From Sedimentibacter acidaminivorans (lineage in GTDB: Bacteria > Bacillota > Clostridia > Tissierellales > Sedimentibacteraceae), in the NCBI RefSeq assembly GCF_017873955.1, contig NZ_JAGGKS010000005.1, positions 124,001 through 188,000 on the forward strand: 64,000 bases of DNA, written 5' to 3'. Within the stretch, counting starts at the first letter, position 1. Each line of letters opens with the position of its first letter. Below are positions 45,680-52,981 of the stretch, in pieces. The position numbers and the translations under genes are program-made. Below the pieces are notes generated by a model. That model was not told where the DNA came from, made no database searches, and saw only the letters and a list, made by a program, of their open reading frames with translations.

Positions 45680-45769
45680 TTATCAACAGCTGTGCATAAA
45701 GCTGTTGATACAGTAATATAGCTAAGAAGTTATCCACAAACTATCAACATTAGGTGGATAACTTTTTTT
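45680..45769. terminator. Two hairpins containing DnaA-box-like sequences after tsaD
   Basis: Hairpin 1: TATCAACAGC (45681-45690) with GCTGTTGATA (45701-45710). Hairpin 2: AAGTTATCCAC (45727-45737) with GTGGATAACTT (45754-45764) and a T-run, which is the tsaD terminator. TTATCCACA at 45730-45738 is an exact consensus DnaA box, and TTATCAACA at 45680 differs at one position. Confidence 0.7.
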
Positions 45770-47684
45770 AGTTTTCTTGAAGTTCTGACCATGTAGTATA
45801 TAATTCTTCCAATTTTATTTTTGAAATGTTTAATCTTTCATTTATATTAATAATTAGATTTTTGTCGTCGTATGTTGAAGGTTGACATAATTCTAGTTCC
45901 AATTCTGATATTTCATTTTCATGCATTTCAATTTGGAATTCAATATCTTTTATCAACTTTTGCTGAGCTTTTCTATCCTTAATTATTTCTCGTTCCTTTT
46001 TCTTTTCTGCATTAATTTGAGTTTTAGTTTTTAATATCATTTCTTCATCGTCTTTTTCATTAAGTTCAGCCTTTTTTTCAAGGTAATAATCATAATTTCC
46101 TAGATACTCAAAAACACCATCTTTTGACATATCTATAATTTTATTTGTAACCTTGTTTAAAAAGTACCTGTCATGAGAAACTACAAGAATAGTTCCGTCA
46201 TAGTTTAGTAGTGAGTCTTCCAAAACTTCCTTAGAATCTATATCTAGATGATTAGTAGGTTCATCCATTAATAGAAAATTTGATTTGGAGGTCATAAGTT
46301 TTAAAAGAGATAATCTGCTTTTTTCACCACCACTTAAATCACTAATAATTTTAAATAAGTCATCACCATTGAATAAGAAATTAGCTAACATTGTTCTTAT
46401 ATCATAATAATTTAAATCAGGACTTTCATCCCAAATTTCATCAATAACTGTATTTTCATTATTCAGACTAGTTTGTTCTTGATCGTAATATCCAATATTA
46501 ACATAATGTCCCAAAGTCATATCTCCAGTATAGGATAATAATTTATTTGCAATTATTTTTAGTAATGTGGATTTTCCTATACCATTTGGGCCTATTATTC
46601 CAACTCTTTCGCCTTTATATATATTAAAGCTAATATTATTAAAAACTGTATGCTCGTTAAAACTTTTAGATAAATTTTCTACGAGTAAAACATCTCTTCC
46701 ACTTTTAACTTTAGGAGTAAATCGCAGTTTTACTTTTCTATTGTCAATAGAAGGTTTATCCATTTTTTTAATTTTGTCTAACATTTTTTGTCTGCTAAAT
46801 GCTTGTCTTATATTTCTTTTGCTTCCATAATTATGGAGGCGATTAATCATTTCTTCTTGCCTTTCTATTTCTTTTTCATATTCTTCATATTTCTTCATAT
46901 CTTGTTCTAATTCTGCTTTGCGTTTTTTCATAAACTGAGAATAATTACCGCTGTATGATTTTAAGTTTGAGTTTTCCATAAGGAAAATTCTGTTTACTGT
47001 ATTATCAAGGAAATATCTATCATGAGATATAACAATAACAGTACCTTTGAAATCTTTTATATACTTTTCCAACCATGAAATAGCATCTATATCTAAATGG
47101 TTAGTAGGTTCATCTAATAGTAGTATGTCTGCCTTTTCTAAGAGTAATTTGGCTAGCATAACTCTACTTTTCTGTCCGCCACTCAATAAATTAATAGGTT
47201 TTTCAAATTCATTTTCTGAAAACCCAAGGCCTTTTAATACACCACGTATTAAGCTTTTGAAACTGTATCCATCAGCTTCAACAAATTGTTCGTTTAATTT
47301 AGCATAGGAGTTCATTAAAATTTCAAGTTTTTCTGCATCATCACTTTCAGTGAAACTGCTGATTTCATGTTCCATTATATGAAGCTCTTCTTCTAATTTT
47401 ATAACATATTCATAAGTTAAAAGCATTTCATCCATAATACTTTTTGAGCTTTCAATATGAGTGTTTTGCTTTAGATAACCGAGCTTTTTCCCCTTTGCTT
47501 TAAAAATAGTTCCTTTATCATAGTCTAATGAACCTGTTAATATATTAAATAATGTTGTTTTGCCAGCTCCGTTTAATCCAACCAAACCAACTTTTTCATT
47601 ATCATTAATAGCAAATGAAACATTCTCAATAATATTATCAACTACATAAGCCTTGGATATATTATTGCAAGATAAAATAATCAT
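45768..47684 (-). CDS. ABC-F family ATPase (Uup/YdiF type)
   Basis: Cytosolic protein with two ABC domains and no membrane part, acting on ribosomes in translation or antibiotic protection. Domain 1: GLNGAGKTT (about residues 36-44), LSGGQKSR (about 152-159), LLLDEPTNHLD; domain 2: GPNGIGKST (about 352-360), LSGGEKSR and LLMDEPTNHLD. The inter-domain linker is the highly charged helix LEQDMKKYEEYEKEIERQEEM typical of ABC-F. A C-terminal coiled coil (about 550-638) places it with the Uup/YdiF subgroup. I cannot say from sequence whether it gives drug resistance. It ends against the tsaD terminator region. Confidence 0.92.
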   Translation of the reverse strand: MIILSCNNISKAYVVDNIIENVSFAINDNEKVGLVGLNGAGKTTLFNILTGSLDYDKGTIFKAKGKKLGYLKQNTHIESSKSIMDEMLLTYEYVIKLEEELHIMEHEISSFTESDDAEKLEILMNSYAKLNEQFVEADGYSFKSLIRGVLKGLGFSENEFEKPINLLSGGQKSRVMLAKLLLEKADILLLDEPTNHLDIDAISWLEKYIKDFKGTVIVISHDRYFLDNTVNRIFLMENSNLKSYSGNYSQFMKKRKAELEQDMKKYEEYEKEIERQEEMINRLHNYGSKRNIRQAFSRQKMLDKIKKMDKPSIDNRKVKLRFTPKVKSGRDVLLVENLSKSFNEHTVFNNISFNIYKGERVGIIGPNGIGKSTLLKIIANKLLSYTGDMTLGHYVNIGYYDQEQTSLNNENTVIDEIWDESPDLNYYDIRTMLANFLFNGDDLFKIISDLSGGEKSRLSLLKLMTSKSNFLLMDEPTNHLDIDSKEVLEDSLLNYDGTILVVSHDRYFLNKVTNKIIDMSKDGVFEYLGNYDYYLEKKAELNEKDDEEMILKTKTQINAEKKKEREIIKDRKAQQKLIKDIEFQIEMHENEISELELELCQPSTYDDKNLIININERLNISKIKLEELYTTWSELQEN

Positions 47685-47733
47685 TAAAACAGTCCTTTCA
47701 TAAATTAATCAATTATAAAATAAAGTAAAGTTA

Positions 47734-48168
47734 CTATACATCTTCTTTATTATTTATGGTATTTCTTATGTCATTGCTCATTAAAGAAAGTGAATCCATC
47801 ATAAGTTGAAGGCATTTAATTAAATAAACCTTTGTTTCATAATTAATTAATTTTTCGTTAAATACAGTATTTTCATTTCTTTTAATTTGTAATAGCATTT
47901 TTTTTAGTTCTTTGGAAACATCATATAATTCCTTTTTTTGGAAATTGCATAGAAATTCAGCGTTAGGCACGTCTGATTTACCTAGCAAATAATCAGTTGA
48001 AACATTAAAATAATATGACATTTTAAGAATTAAATCTTTGTTTGGTGTCCTTTTGCCACATTCGTACAAAGATATTGACGACTCTGATAAATTAAGTATT
48101 TCACCAAGCTTCTTAGCAGTCAGATTGTGCTCTAAACGTAATTGTCGTATTCTCTCATTTAATTCCAT
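47734..48168 (-). CDS. XRE-family transcriptional regulator
   Basis: Small cytosolic regulator. The helix-turn-helix at residues 1-62 reads MELNERIRQLRLEHNLTAKKLGEILNLSESSISLYECGKRTPN..., the Cro/CI-type HTH_3. The C-terminal half (about 70-144) is helical with no recognised domain. I start at ATG 48168 (GGCGGT upstream), which gives 144 residues and the canonical domain N terminus; the frame runs further upstream without a ribosome site. A perfect palindrome lies 30 bp before the start, a likely own operator. It is near, but transcribed away from, an orphan hypothetical gene. Confidence 0.88.
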   Translation of the reverse strand: MELNERIRQLRLEHNLTAKKLGEILNLSESSISLYECGKRTPNKDLILKMSYYFNVSTDYLLGKSDVPNAEFLCNFQKKELYDVSKELKKMLLQIKRNENTVFNEKLINYETKVYLIKCLQLMMDSLSLMSNDIRNTINNKEDV

Positions 48169-48199
48169 AATACCGCCAACTTTAATTATAATAATATAC

Positions 48200-48213
48200 G
48201 TAAGTATACTTAC
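48200..48213. promoter_or_regulatory. Palindromic operator in front of the XRE gene
   Basis: GTAAGTATACTTAC is a perfect 14-bp palindrome located where the -10/start region of the XRE gene should be; Cro/CI-type proteins bind such sites, so self-repression is likely. Confidence 0.55.
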
Positions 48214-48316
48214 TACATTATAATAGATAGATATGTTAAAATCAACATACCTTGAAAAAAATTGCAATCCAAATTATTACAATTAGTAAAGTAAAAGAAC
48301 ATAGGTACGATAAAAG

Positions 48317-48345
48317 TTGACAAATTGCAAAGAATAGTTTAATAT
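48317..48345 (+). promoter_or_regulatory. Promoter of the orphan gene at 48509
   Basis: TTGACA (48317-48322), 17-nt spacer, TAATAT (48340-48345). The leader of about 155 nt up to the gene is AT-rich and shows no clear structure. Confidence 0.6.
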
Positions 48346-48508
48346 ATTAATATAATGCTTTTTACAAAATAAGACAAATTTAGATTTTATAATTTATATA
48401 ACTTTGTTATTTATATAGAAATTTAGCATTGCTAGAGTTGAGCATATTTTATTGGGTACATAGCAACTAATAAAATATTTACTAACTTTATTAAAGGAGG
48501 TATTTAAT

Positions 48509-49081
48509 GTGAAAAAATTTAATTGTAATACCAATTTAATTTCAGATGGTTATGTAAAATTTTACAATTTTGATGATCTTTATGAAAACTATGAAAGTTT
48601 ATTACGTAATCAAGAATATAAATATAATAATAACCATAATTTTTGCTGTGATAGGTATTTACTAGCTACAGTAGTGGGTTGTATTGAAGGAAATATAAAA
48701 ATAGATGTTGAGAGTAATTCTTGGTATATTTGGTTTGGTCAATATCATGCTGGATATAAAGTAGATAGTAATAAAAAATTTCCTTACATTTTATTAAGCA
48801 TTTATGAATTTATTAAAAACCATGATGAATATTATAATTTTATAAAAAAGTATTATGATTTGTGGCATTGTGTACCTAAATATGAAAATCTAGAATTTTT
48901 TTATGATGAGTTTCATATCATGGATATGCAAGATAATTATAAAAATCTGTTAACTACAATGAATAGAGATTTAAAAATTGCAAAGAAAAATATGGACAAC
49001 TGTATTATAATGACGTATGAAATATTATATAGTTCATTATTGAAATTATTTTTTAGTCAAAAGATGTATAATTTAAATTGA
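48509..49081 (+). CDS. Orphan hypothetical protein
   Basis: A 190-residue protein with no signal peptide or membrane segment, unusually rich in Asn, Tyr, Phe and Lys (for example SLLRNQEYKYNNNHNFCCDRY) and with paired aromatic blocks SWYIWFGQYHAGYKV and NFIKKYYDLWHCV. Cysteines at FCCDRY, VVGCIEG, LWHCV and DNCII are scattered rather than a zinc motif. GTG 48509 follows AAAGGAGG. I recognise no family. Its composition and position by an XRE regulator might indicate acquired DNA, but no mobility gene is near. Confidence 0.65.
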   Translation: MKKFNCNTNLISDGYVKFYNFDDLYENYESLLRNQEYKYNNNHNFCCDRYLLATVVGCIEGNIKIDVESNSWYIWFGQYHAGYKVDSNKKFPYILLSIYEFIKNHDEYYNFIKKYYDLWHCVPKYENLEFFYDEFHIMDMQDNYKNLLTTMNRDLKIAKKNMDNCIIMTYEILYSSLLKLFFSQKMYNLN

Positions 49082-49108
49082 GGAAAGAAATTCTAAAGGA
49101 AAAAATCA

Positions 49109-49137
49109 TTGACAAATAATGTGCATTAATATAAAGT
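49109..49137 (+). promoter_or_regulatory. Promoter of the SAM riboswitch-metA unit
   Basis: TTGACA (49109-49114), 17-nt spacer, TAAAGT (49132-49137). Confidence 0.65.
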
Positions 49138-49164
49138 AGTGATAAAGTTAAAAATTAAATAATA

Positions 49165-49316
49165 CTTCTTATCAAGAGAGATGGAGGGACTGGCCCTTTG
49201 AAATCTCAGCAACCTACAGCAAGACTGAAAGGTGCTAATTCCCACAAGGTTTTAACTTTGATAGATGAGAGGATAGTTGTTTGTAAGGTCTATCTTCGGA
49301 GGGCCTTTTTATTTTA
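49165..49316 (+). promoter_or_regulatory. SAM-I (S-box) riboswitch with terminator, controlling metA
   Basis: The S-box core is clear: CTTATCAAGAGAG from 49168, GGAGGGACTGGCCC near 49182, the CAGCAACCT block near 49207, AAGGTGCTAATTCC near 49230 and the closing GATGAGAGGATAG near 49264. A terminator follows at 49285-49316 (AAGGTC with GGCCTT, then T-run). When SAM is abundant, metA is shut off. Confidence 0.95.
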
Positions 49317-49334
49317 TATTAAAGGAGAATATTT

Positions 49335-50258
49335 ATGCCAGTGATAATACCGTCTAATTTACCAGCTAATAGAATAATGAGAGAAGAGAATATTTTTGTT
49401 ATGGACAAAGAGAGAGCCGAAAAACAAGATATAAGACCCCTCGAGATTGCTCTAGTAAATCTTATGCCTACGAAAATTCAAACAGAGACACAATTTGTTA
49501 GGCTTCTTTCAAACACACCAATACAAATAAATGTAGAATTTATTCAGACGATTACTTATGAATCGAAAAATATATCAGAAAGTCATATGAAAAGTTTTTA
49601 TAAGAGTATAAAAGATGTCAAAAATAAAAAATTTGATGGTATGATAATTACAGGTGCACCTGTTGAACTAATGAATTTTGAAGATGTTGATTATTGGGAT
49701 GAAATAAAGGAAATATTAGATTTTTCTGTAAATAATGTAACCTCATCTATGTATATTTGCTGGGGAGCACAAGCTGCTATGCATCACTTTTATGGGTTGG
49801 AAAAAAAAGAACTTCCAGCAAAAATGTTTGGAGTATTTGAACATGAAAAAAGAGATGATACCTGTATGCTATTAAATGGATTCGATGATATTTTTTATGT
49901 GCCACATTCAAGGCATACTGAAATAACTACTAAAGATATAAAAAAAGTGGATGAACTAATTATTTTAGCGGAGTCAAATGATGCTGGTGTGCATATTGCA
50001 GTAACTGATGATTACAGCAAAATTTTTATCATGGGGCATTCAGAGTATGATCCTGAAACCTTAAAAAATGAATATGATAGGGATATTAGTCAAGGCAAAT
50101 CAATAAATGTTCCTAAAAATTATTATCCTAATGATAATCCCAAAAATCCACCATTTGTTAAATGGAGAGGTCATGCTAATTTACTTTTTAAAAATTGGAT
50201 AAACATTATTTATCAAGAGACACCATATAACATAAGTGAAATTGGCAAAAAAAAATAA
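49335..50258 (+). CDS. metA: Homoserine O-acetyltransferase (MetA family)
   Basis: First committed step of methionine synthesis from homoserine. The class I glutamine-amidotransferase-like fold has the catalytic cysteine in CWGAQAAMHH (about 144-153), and histidine/glutamate in GHSEYDP. Residue 111 is glutamate (GAPVELMNFEDVDYW). In MetA proteins Glu at this position favours acetyl-CoA and Gly favours succinyl-CoA, so this enzyme should make O-acetylhomoserine despite the traditional name homoserine O-succinyltransferase. Length 307 is standard. Its expression is under the SAM riboswitch directly upstream. Confidence 0.94.
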   Translation: MPVIIPSNLPANRIMREENIFVMDKERAEKQDIRPLEIALVNLMPTKIQTETQFVRLLSNTPIQINVEFIQTITYESKNISESHMKSFYKSIKDVKNKKFDGMIITGAPVELMNFEDVDYWDEIKEILDFSVNNVTSSMYICWGAQAAMHHFYGLEKKELPAKMFGVFEHEKRDDTCMLLNGFDDIFYVPHSRHTEITTKDIKKVDELIILAESNDAGVHIAVTDDYSKIFIMGHSEYDPETLKNEYDRDISQGKSINVPKNYYPNDNPKNPPFVKWRGHANLLFKNWINIIYQETPYNISEIGKKK

Positions 50259-50365
50259 TTGTAAAAAGATATTGTTGTAATTTATAAATTGTAATGATAT
50301 CTTTTATTTTATCATCGAATGTGATACAATAAATTACTAATATATAATTATTATTTGGAGGAAAT

Positions 50366-51712
50366 ATGGGAAAATTATTCGGAACTGATGGAGTAAGGGG
50401 AATTGCAAATAAAGATTTGTCAGCAGAATTATCATATAAATTAGGCCGTATAGGGGGATTTTTTTTAACAAAAGGTAAAAAAAGACCTAAAATGGTAGTC
50501 GGTATGGATACTCGCATATCAGGAGATATGCTAGAAGGAGCTTTATCTGCAGGGCTTAATTCTGCTGGAATTGATGTACTTTATCTAGGTGTGTTACCTA
50601 CTCCTGCTGTAGCATGTATGATTAAGATATTAGATGCAGATGGTGGAGTAATGATTTCTGCTTCACATAATCCAGTTGAATATAACGGTATTAAGTTCTT
50701 TAATAATGACGGCTATAAATTAACGGATGAAATTGAAAATACAATAGAAGAATATATATTGAATAATTTAGATATAGAATACATACCTGAGAGTGGTGAT
50801 GTTGGAAGGAAAATTAGAATCGAAAATCCAGTTAGAAGGTATATGGACTTTTTAAAAGAAACCATAGATGTTGACTTTGCAGGCTTAAAAGTGGCTGTCG
50901 ATTGTGGAAATGGAGCAGTATATAAGGCTGCACCAGAACTTCTTAGTGAGCTTGGAGCACAAGTATATGTTATGCACAATGATCCTAATGGAATAAATAT
51001 AAATGTTAATTGTGGATCAACTAATACTTCAGAAATTGAAAAGCTAGTACTTGAGACCGGAGCTGATGTAGGCCTATCTTTTGATGGTGATGCAGATAGG
51101 CTTATTGCAGCAGATGAAAATGGACATATAGTTGATGGTGATCATATACTTGCTATATGTGGAATGCATATGAAAGAAAAAGGAAAATTAAAAAGCAATA
51201 CAATTGTTGGAACTGTTATGACTAATATGGGGCTAGATATATGTCTTAAAGAAAATAACATTGAAATAATTAAAACTAAAGTAGGAGATAGATATGTTTT
51301 AGAGGAAATGATAAAAGGGCATCATTCTATAGGGGGAGAACAATCTGGGCACATAATATTTTTAGATCACAATACTACTGGTGATGGGTTATTGACTGCA
51401 ATTCAAATATTAAGTGTTATAAAGGAAAAAAGTACTAAGCTTTCAAAATTGGCTTCTGTTATGACTGTTATGCCGCAGGTATTAGTTAATGCAAAAGTTG
51501 ATAAAGACAAAAGAAATGGTTATCTTGAAGATGAAATTATAAAGAATAAAATAGATGAAATAGAAAAATACTTTCATGGAAATGGTAGGGTTCTGATTAG
51601 GCCATCAGGAACAGAGCCACTTGTAAGAGTTATGATAGAAGGTAAAAATCAAGAAGAATTAAATCAATATGCAAAAGAATTAGCTGATTTAATAGAAGAA
51701 AGACTTAATTAA
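50366..51712 (+). CDS. glmM: Phosphoglucosamine mutase
   Basis: Converts glucosamine-6-phosphate to glucosamine-1-phosphate for peptidoglycan. The N terminus GKLFGTDGVRGIAN, the phosphoserine loop MISASHNPVEYNGIKFF (catalytic Ser about 102), the magnesium loop LSFDGDADRLI, the sugar-binding GGEQSGHII and the C-terminal phosphate site RPSGTEPLVRVM are all present. Length 448 is normal. GGAGG precedes the ATG. It ends in a hairpin that contains its own stop codon. Confidence 0.96.
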   Translation: MGKLFGTDGVRGIANKDLSAELSYKLGRIGGFFLTKGKKRPKMVVGMDTRISGDMLEGALSAGLNSAGIDVLYLGVLPTPAVACMIKILDADGGVMISASHNPVEYNGIKFFNNDGYKLTDEIENTIEEYILNNLDIEYIPESGDVGRKIRIENPVRRYMDFLKETIDVDFAGLKVAVDCGNGAVYKAAPELLSELGAQVYVMHNDPNGININVNCGSTNTSEIEKLVLETGADVGLSFDGDADRLIAADENGHIVDGDHILAICGMHMKEKGKLKSNTIVGTVMTNMGLDICLKENNIEIIKTKVGDRYVLEEMIKGHHSIGGEQSGHIIFLDHNTTGDGLLTAIQILSVIKEKSTKLSKLASVMTVMPQVLVNAKVDKDKRNGYLEDEIIKNKIDEIEKYFHGNGRVLIRPSGTEPLVRVMIEGKNQEELNQYAKELADLIEERLN

Positions 51713-51750
51713 CAATGAAAGAGCAGCTGTTGCTGCTCTTTCATTGTTAA
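51709..51750. terminator. Very long perfect hairpin shared by two convergent genes
   Basis: TTAACAATGAAAGAGCAGC (51709-51727) pairs perfectly with its complement at 51732-51750 across a 4-nt loop, 19 bp in all. Both flanking genes place their stop codons inside the stem, so it serves as a bidirectional terminator or an mRNA 3'-end protector. Confidence 0.85.
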
Positions 51751-52262
51751 TCCATCGTTTTGTTATGTTCTAAAGGTATTTTCATATAGGGAAGATATAT
51801 TGACTTTTCTTTAGGTTGTTGATAGATTATTATTGAATTTGAAGTGAAATTAGGAGAGGGTATGAGCGTTTGTTCTGCCCTCTTTTTTATAAAATCAATA
51901 TCTATGTGTTTTTTTGGTCTTTGCTTTACGATTGTCAGATGGGGAACAAACTTCCTTTTTTCTTTTTTAAGATTCAATTTATCAAAAATTGTTTCATATA
52001 AATTTAATAGTTCTGGTGAATAAACATCTATGTAAAGAACTCTGTTACCAAAGCTACATAATTGGCCGAGTTTAATATCAAAAGGGTGATTTTTTTTGCA
52101 TATTTCTGATATTTCCTTTATAAATGAGTCATCATCAGGTAGAGCAGGCGGTGGAACTAATGTTATGTGAGGTTCTGTTGTATAAAATTTAAATTCAGCA
52201 CGAAGCATTTCTATTTTATTTTTATAATTTTTGGGAATTTTTAAACCAATAAAGTATTTCAT
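51747..52262 (-). CDS. 2'-5' RNA ligase / cyclic phosphodiesterase family protein (2H superfamily)
   Basis: Small cytosolic enzyme, 171 residues, with the two HxT motifs of the 2H phosphoesterase fold: HITLVPPP (about residues 35-42) and HLTIVKQRP (about 126-134). The family includes LigT/ThpR RNA ligases and 2',3'-cyclic nucleotide phosphodiesterases; its cellular role is uncertain. The ATG at 52262 follows AAAGGAT. It is convergent with glmM. Confidence 0.88.
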   Translation of the reverse strand: MKYFIGLKIPKNYKNKIEMLRAEFKFYTTEPHITLVPPPALPDDDSFIKEISEICKKNHPFDIKLGQLCSFGNRVLYIDVYSPELLNLYETIFDKLNLKKEKRKFVPHLTIVKQRPKKHIDIDFIKKRAEQTLIPSPNFTSNSIIIYQQPKEKSIYLPYMKIPLEHNKTMD

Positions 52263-52410
52263 ATAATTTATCCTTTCTTTGATATACTAAGTATATATTT
52301 TTTTATAAAAAAATCAATTGAAAATATATATAAGCTTTTATATTATTATAATAAATTGCTAATTAAATACGTAGATTTATAAAAATTAGAAATGAAATTG
52401 AGAGGTAAAA

Positions 52411-52977
52411 ATGGAGTATACTGATTTTCTATTAAAATTTGTTGAACAAGGTGGGCCATTAGTGGGAATATTTTTACCTATACTTGAAGCATTTATACCA
52501 ATATTGCCTTTAGTTGGGTTTGTAATAATAAACGTTGGAGTTTTTGGGTTCTTTTGGGGATACATATATTCATGGATAGGAAGCTGTATAGGGTCATTTT
52601 TGTTGTTTTTAATTATAAAAAAAGTTGAAGGAAAAAGGTTAGAAAGTAAAATAAAAGAAAGCAAATACAAAGGTACACTAGATAAAATTAGAAGGAAAAA
52701 TTTCTCAGTTTTATTTATTTTGTATTGCTTTCCTTTTACACCATCATTCTTGATTAGTGGTACTTCAGCACTTTCTAACATGAATACAAAGAAATTCTTA
52801 ACTGCATTAATTCCAGCTAAATTAATAATGATGATATCACTTTCGTTTATAGGAGTTAATGTAAAGTCATTTTTAAAAAATCCAATGAAGTCAATTATTT
52901 TTGTTGTAATAATAATACTTTTTAACTTACTATGTAAGAAAATAGTAGATAGATATGAAAAAAAACATAGAAAATAA
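52411..52977 (+). CDS. SNARE-associated (DedA/TVP38-type) membrane protein
   Basis: Integral membrane protein of 188 residues with about five hydrophobic segments. The N-terminal part FVEQGGPLVGIFLPILEAFIPILPLVGFVIINVGVFG contains the conserved E-x-PxLP re-entrant motif, followed by SWIGSCIGSFLLFLI with the expected glycines, and FCFPFTPSFLIS-type IPFTPSFLISG (YCFPFTPSFLISGTSA). It matches the VTT/SNARE-associated domain now linked with lipid scrambling. It is alone on its strand, with the start ATG preceded by GAGAGG. The next gene is convergent, five bases away. Confidence 0.82.
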   Translation: MEYTDFLLKFVEQGGPLVGIFLPILEAFIPILPLVGFVIINVGVFGFFWGYIYSWIGSCIGSFLLFLIIKKVEGKRLESKIKESKYKGTLDKIRRKNFSVLFILYCFPFTPSFLISGTSALSNMNTKKFLTALIPAKLIMMISLSFIGVNVKSFLKNPMKSIIFVVIIILFNLLCKKIVDRYEKKHRK

Positions 52978-52981
52978 TAAA

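Noticed and set aside
45768-47684. Plus-strand ORFs of 60-90 codons inside the ABC-F gene and similar shadows in addB, addA and ABC genes
   Set aside because: All lie inside strong coding frames with clear protein motifs on the other strand or frame and lack ribosome sites.
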